NCBI GenBank assembly: GCA_030562195.1
Contig: CM060202.1
Location: 19,144,317 to 19,208,316, forward strand
Reading direction: 5' to 3'
Source of the DNA: Nipponacmea schrenckii
Lineage: Eukaryota; Mollusca; Gastropoda; Lottiidae
Length of the DNA: 64,000 nucleotides
Part shown: positions 57,801 through 64,000 of the stretch, one piece after another
How positions within the stretch are numbered: position 1 is the stretch's first letter
Layout of the letters: every line of letters begins with the position of its first letter
The notes under the pieces: model-generated
What the model was told of the DNA's origin: nothing
The model's database searches: none
What the model saw: only the letters and a program-made list of their open reading frames with translations
Translations under genes and position numbers: made by a program

Positions 57801-60800
57801 TAAAATCATTATTCAGACCTCAATGGCTAAGAGATATTTATTGAGGCATGAAAGCAAGAAAGTTATTAACCCAATAGAGTTAATGTACCTGTTTTATAGC
57901 CTGGTCATATTCTGGAATATTTCTAGGAAGGAATCCAGGATCTGTGGTACTAGCATGATATAATGATATCCACATGAATATATTACTAGTTATAAAGAGG
58001 AGATGTAGAACTTGTAAATCATAGAATGTAACTGACAGACACTGAAATAGATAACACATGTCAATCATTAGGCTTTAGTGAAAACTAGGCATTAATATAC
58101 ATTTCTTGACAAATTTCCCATTGGCCTGAATGTTAGACAGGACATTTCCTTGTGTATTGGGCCTAATTCTGACCCATGTAAAATAAAGAGTTTATTTTTA
58201 TTATCATTAATGAAATTTTTTTTCTTTTACATTAATTGAAAGTCAATATCTAGATCATTTTGTTTACTGGAAAGCTATAGAGACTTTTAAATTCAATGAA
58301 TAAAAAAAAACATGGTTTTCTTGGTGCATGATGCTTCAAGGTTCTAAAGACACCTGATTTAACTCAATTGAAAGTACAAGCTCATAGATCATATCAAAAT
58401 GCCATCAGTATGGTATTCATAAAGTGATAATGCATAGCCACTTAAACAATATATAAAAAACATCCGTCTGTAATTAAGGAATAAAAATCAATATCTTACC
58501 TTGATAATATACATAGGATAACCCCAACATAATATACTAATCATAAAAAATAATAATGCTCCTTTTGTGTTGCCTGGTGGTCCAAATAATAAAGACCTAC
58601 AAATAAATACATAGGTATAATCATCATTATGTAGGTGAATGCACTTGACTTATAACATGTTTTTGCGATAAAATCATTCATAATACGATCATAAAATTAT
58701 CATTATAATATTGTGTGTTGATAATCAATATAATTTTTATGAATTTAATTCCCTTAACCAAGTTTTGAAATGTATTTCCATTGGTATTTAGCCTAGCGTC
58801 TTAAGGAACCAACAATTAAAATATTGCAACATTTATTTACACCATTTCAAGGCATTTGTCTTTGTTTTCATTCTTATTGATACTGTAGCCTATGGTTGCT
58901 GTAAGTTTATTTTATTACATAACCACAGCCTTTTGAAATACATCAAATTATTCTCTTGATTACATCAGTGAAAGATTATATGAGATATAAGAATAAAATT
59001 GACATAAAAAAGCACTGGTCAAGACATTACTTGAGATACCAGCAGAGAATTCAAACTTACCAAATATCTATTCTGGGTAAAATACTTGTTCGGAATCGGG
59101 CTTCTTTTTTAAGATATTGTACAATACTTTCATGTTTTCTTCCTAAAGCTAACATCAATGGTGTTTTGTTATTTTTATCTGCCAGATCAATTTCAACACC
59201 ATCCTAGTAAAATATGGTGAAATATATTAAACAACAATTTTATGAAAAATATATAGGAAACATCTCTCATATTTTAATTTGTTTATGAATCCCAATTTCA
59301 AATTTATGAAGAGGACTATATATTTAAAACTTATGTCAATAACATGTACATAGATTTACTCAAATTTAATACTGAAATTAAGGTTGAAAGACAGTCTTTT
59401 ATATTAACTTGAACAAATTAATATTAACAATACTTTAGACAATACAGTTGTAAAATGTAATTAAGATTTCAATAGCAATATGTTACAATATAATTTACCT
59501 GTTCACATAATTCTTTGACAGCTGTTAAATTCCCATTGATACAAGCTAAGTGCAGTGGAGTTTGACCAAAATTATCTTTTTGTCGAGGATTGAATCCAGA
59601 ATAAATTAACAATCTCATTAACTCAGAGTACCCTGAAATAATAACAAGCATTGTGCCATTAGGTCTGAAAGGCAAACAAGTTCCCATTTAACTAAATACC
59701 AGTACTTTTTGTTGAATTCCTGAAATTATAAATCCCTATATGGAATATTGTTGTGGTTTATAAGTTGTTCTTACCTTTAAAAGCTGCCCAATGTAAAGCA
59801 TTATCACCATCTTTATCTACTAACTGTAACCGAGCTCCCTTTCCCATTAAATACCCTGCTAACATTGTCTGTCCATATTGAGCAGAAACAAGTAAGGGAG
59901 AGCACCCCTTGTTATCAGTCACATCCAAGGGAACACCAGCTTGAGTTAAAATATCTACTACTGCAATATGTCCATTCACACAGGCCCAATGAATAGGATG
60001 AGCACCCAATTCATTTTCACTAGGCTCATCAATAGGTCCTTTGTTCTCTATAATATGTCTTAGTATTGTTGTATGTCCACCAAGACATGCCCAGTGAGCT
60101 GGTGTGTGACCCTTTTCATCTCTTACTCTGAGCACCTCGACACCCTCTTGTTCTATGTATGTCTGAACAGGAATCAGAATTCTGAAAATAAAATATTGTA
60201 GAAGTATAACTTTTGAGTACCGTATAAGATTAGATCTTTAATATGCTTGTTCTAATGGGCTGATTTTTTTACCACTGCATTTAAGTGTAAAATATTGATA
60301 TCACATCGTGATCACTTGAAACCTGGTATATGCCATATTTGGTCATTTTTATTTTTTGGTGCTGTTCGACTCAGATCTGATGATTAGAACCTTGTATTCC
60401 TAGCTTGACTATAAATAACCTTAAGTCACTAATGTAATAACACATGTAATAAACAACAGATTTAAAACCTTGTGAAAAAATTTATATAAGGTTTCAATCC
60501 TTTCTTTTCCCAGGTAGTACTGTACTATAATACAAGGTTTTTTATTGCCAAAAAATAAAAACAATGAATAATGGTAAAAATATATGATAAATATGATCTT
60601 AACCTAACCATTAACACCTACAAACAGTATTTTGAGTTTTTCTTGAAAGAGTAATTTCACATTATACAAGGTTTCACATGGTCACTCATGAAATAATTGA
60701 TCATTAAATAAATTGATAATAGTGTTTCAAACCCATGTAAAATAAAAATAAAATAGGATAGATCTAATCAAACATTCATTCTAAAAATTGGTACCATTCA

Positions 60801-61204
60801 TCTAAAATATTATTGTAAATTAAGGCCAGTCCACACTTTCTACTGAAAATTCTATTTTAGGCATATCATTGATATAAGTTGGGTTACTATGATAAACAAT
60901 ATGCCCTACTTACAAAAACTGACTGTATTTTTACTATTGACCCATCACCAACGACACCAACAAACCCTTAAAAAGGTTTGACACTTGACCGAACAAGAAA
61001 TAAAGCATTTTACCATCTTATGTTTGCAAGGTTCTCTTCCACTTACCCGTGCTTAATGGCTTCAAAAATGGGATGAGCTTTAGAATTGGGGCCTGCTTTT
61101 CCTTCCCCGCATGATTTATCACCACATGGATGCCCATGACTATGAGATATCTGAGAATCACCAGATTGTGCTTTCCCACTTAACAACCCAACATTTTCCG
61201 ACAT
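54872..61204 (-). CDS. ZDHHC17: Ankyrin-repeat DHHC palmitoyltransferase (ZDHHC17/AKR-type)
   Basis: Integral membrane S-acyltransferase of Golgi/vesicle membranes that attaches palmitate to Cys. Exons: 61047-61204, 59775-60181, 59499-59632, 59061-59203, 58500-58596, 57889-58041, 57311-57483, then 55998-56163 or 55312-55483, then 54872-55066; about 541-543 residues. Seen: a His/Cys-rich N-terminus (SHSHGHPCGDKSC), ankyrin repeats (residues about 70-270; TPAHWACLGGHTT, NALHWAAFKG, TPLHLACINGN), two membrane segments, a DPGFLPRN (DPG) motif, the Cys-rich domain with catalytic DHHC near residues 407-410 (FDHHCPYIYNCVG), two more membrane segments, and TTNERINR (TTxE motif). The symbol marks the nearest animal family; wording around NCVGFNNR also recalls yeast AKR1 and plant TIP1 types, so orthology is not certain. 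Confidence 0.9.
55312..55483 (-). CDS. ZDHHC17: ZDHHC alternative membrane exon B (candidate mutually exclusive)
   Basis: 172 bases: one base completing Arg, then 57 codons (VSFVIFVICVAINGLISIKF ... AFYIACFT), ending at phase 0. It is hydrophobic in two blocks, like exon A at 55998-56163. The preceding exon ends AG, so both alternatives restore Arg (AGG or AGA). It lacks a frame if placed after exon A. Confidence 0.8.
55998..56163 (-). CDS. ZDHHC17: ZDHHC alternative membrane exon A (candidate mutually exclusive)
   Basis: 166 bases: one base plus 55 codons (VWFCIFIFALFLAAITTDYL ... TVVFLMT), ending at phase 0. It forms the third and fourth membrane segments after the DHHC domain and splices in frame to IVHAGLNLTTNER. 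Confidence 0.85.
56280..56415. repeat. About 20-base tandem repeat, six to seven units
   Basis: Unit gcaaaagatgtgctaagttt, in a ZDHHC intron. Confidence 0.85.
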
Positions 61205-61497
61205 TTTGTTCTGCTATTAACTCGGCTAACTAAAAAATATGGATTTGATTTCATTCATTTGAAAACAGAAAACGTAGCTTTTCTGAATCCATGACAACAA
61301 ATTACCCTATTCATATTGTTAAGAGTATTTTTTGTCCAGTATAGTGAGTGGAACACAATAAACGCTAATTAGATTTCAATTAGGGAATAGGCGTAAATCT
61401 ATTTTTGAACCATGATTAAGTTTTGTCGGGGTTATCAAGTAAGCATAGCCTAGACAGGAAAGACCTGCAAAAGAAGTCTACAATTTTATAAACAAAG
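61205..61497. promoter_or_regulatory. Shared upstream region of ZDHHC and RBX1
   Basis: 293 bases separate the two divergent start codons. It must hold both 5' UTRs and promoters unless upstream untranslated exons exist (a possible minus-strand acceptor, atagcag, lies at about 61210). No TATA box was assigned. Confidence 0.45.
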
Positions 61498-63109
<1,612 letters not shown>

Positions 63110-63151
63110 TGAGTTATTAATATTTTTGATATATTACACTGACATTTATAG

Positions 63152-64000
63152 ATGTTGGAAACAATCCCCTACTATTGTTCCTGTACTTTATTTAGAAACA
63201 AAAAATCTAATGATATTGTTCTGGGTTGTTTCCATCATAAAGTACAGGAACAATAGTAGGGGGTTGTTTCCAACATAAAGTACAGGAACGATAGTAGGGG
63301 GTTGTTTCCAACATAAAGTACAGGAACAATAGTAGGGGGTTGTTTCCAACATAAAGTACAGGAACAATAGTAGGGGGTTGTTTCCAACATAAAGTACAGG
63401 AACAATAGTAGGGGGTTGTTTCCAACATAAAGTACAGGAACAATAGTAGGGGGTTGTTTCCAACATAAAGTACAGGAACAATAGTAGGGGGTTGTTTCCA
63501 ACATAAAGTACAGGAACAATAGTAGGGGGTTGTTTCCAACATAAAGTACAGGAACAATAGTAGGGGGTTGTTTCCAACATAAAGTACAGGAACAATAGTA
63601 GGGGGTTGTTTCCAACATAAAGTACAGGAACGATAGTAGGGGGTTGTTTCCAACATAAAGTACAGGAACGATAGTAGGGGGTTGTTTCCAACATAAAGTA
63701 CAGGAACGATAGTAGGGGGTTGTTTCCAACATAAAGTACAGGAACGATAGTAGGGGGTTGTTTCCAACATAAAGTACAGGAACGATAGTAGGGGGTTGTT
63801 TCCAACATAAAGTACAGGAACGATAGTAGGGGGTTGTTTCCAACATAAAGTACAGGAACATAGTAGGGGGTTGTTTCCAACATAAAGTACAGGAACATAG
63901 TAGGGGGTTGTTTCCAACATAAAGTACAGGAACGATAGTAGGGGGTTGTTTCCAACATAAAGTACAGGAACGATAGTAGGGGGTTGTTTCCAACATAAAG
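63152..64000. repeat. 38-base satellite array, about 20 units plus one inverted unit, to the window edge
   Basis: Unit ataaagtacaggaacaatag, then tagggggttgtttccaac. Most units are identical except for A/G at one site (caata or cgata) and two single-base-short units (about 63858, 63894). A lone reversed unit lies at 63152-63193, before the array. Long minus-strand open frames (237-256 codons) are artefacts of the repeat. It lies in the last RBX1 intron and continues beyond the window. Confidence 0.92.

Noticed and set aside
63188..63996. Long minus-strand proteins of 237-256 residues
   Set aside because: All three frames are open only because the 38-base unit lacks stops; they merely translate the satellite.

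Overview
The window is animal nuclear DNA: AT-rich, intron-dense, with short phase-consistent exons, GT/AG introns, a tRNA-derived SINE, several families of short inverted-repeat elements, a Penelope-like retroelement and large minisatellites. The protein-coding exons look like an invertebrate. The repeat style suggests a mollusc (gastropod or limpet-like), but that is an inference, not a proof.

Layout. (1) 129-4261, minus: 5' third of a class V P4-ATPase (ATP10-type flippase), running off the left edge. (2) 5681-7879, plus: complete COMMD8, head-to-head with the ATPase. (3) 7.9-10.5 kb: intergenic, with an inverted-repeat element and a 54-bp minisatellite. (4) 10500-11311, minus: UQCRQ (complex III subunit 8), two coding exons. 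(5) 13231-52261, plus: complete phosphorylase b kinase alpha subunit (PHKA), about 32 exons over 39 kb, filled with repeats. (6) 54872-61204, minus: ankyrin-repeat DHHC palmitoyltransferase (ZDHHC17/AKR-type). (7) 61498 to beyond the window, plus: RBX1, all but its last exon, followed by a 38-bp satellite to the right edge. Orientation alternates along the window, giving head-to-head pairs ATP10/COMMD8, UQCRQ/PHKA and ZDHHC/RBX1.

Most notable observations. (a) A 5.6-kb segment of PHKA holding two coding exons and a complete Penelope-like element is present twice in tandem at about 99.8% identity; the exon pair is in frame. (b) The element has inverted ~450-bp arms, each with a hammerhead-ribozyme-like motif, and an extra downstream C2H2 zinc-finger ORF. 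(c) PHKA and ZDHHC each carry a pair of homologous neighbouring exons with identical phases whose joint inclusion would shift the frame: candidate mutually exclusive exons. (d) Two minisatellites in PHKA are amplified exon-end plus splice-donor sequences, and a COMMD8 intron contains repeated copies of an acceptor plus exon start. This suggests repeats seeded at splice junctions.

The genes are ordinary housekeeping genes (lipid flipping, COMMD trafficking/ubiquitin ligase regulation, respiration, glycogen breakdown control, protein acylation, cullin-RING ligase). No operon-like functional link is implied. COMMD8 and RBX1 both relate to cullin-RING ligases, but their presence here is probably coincidental.
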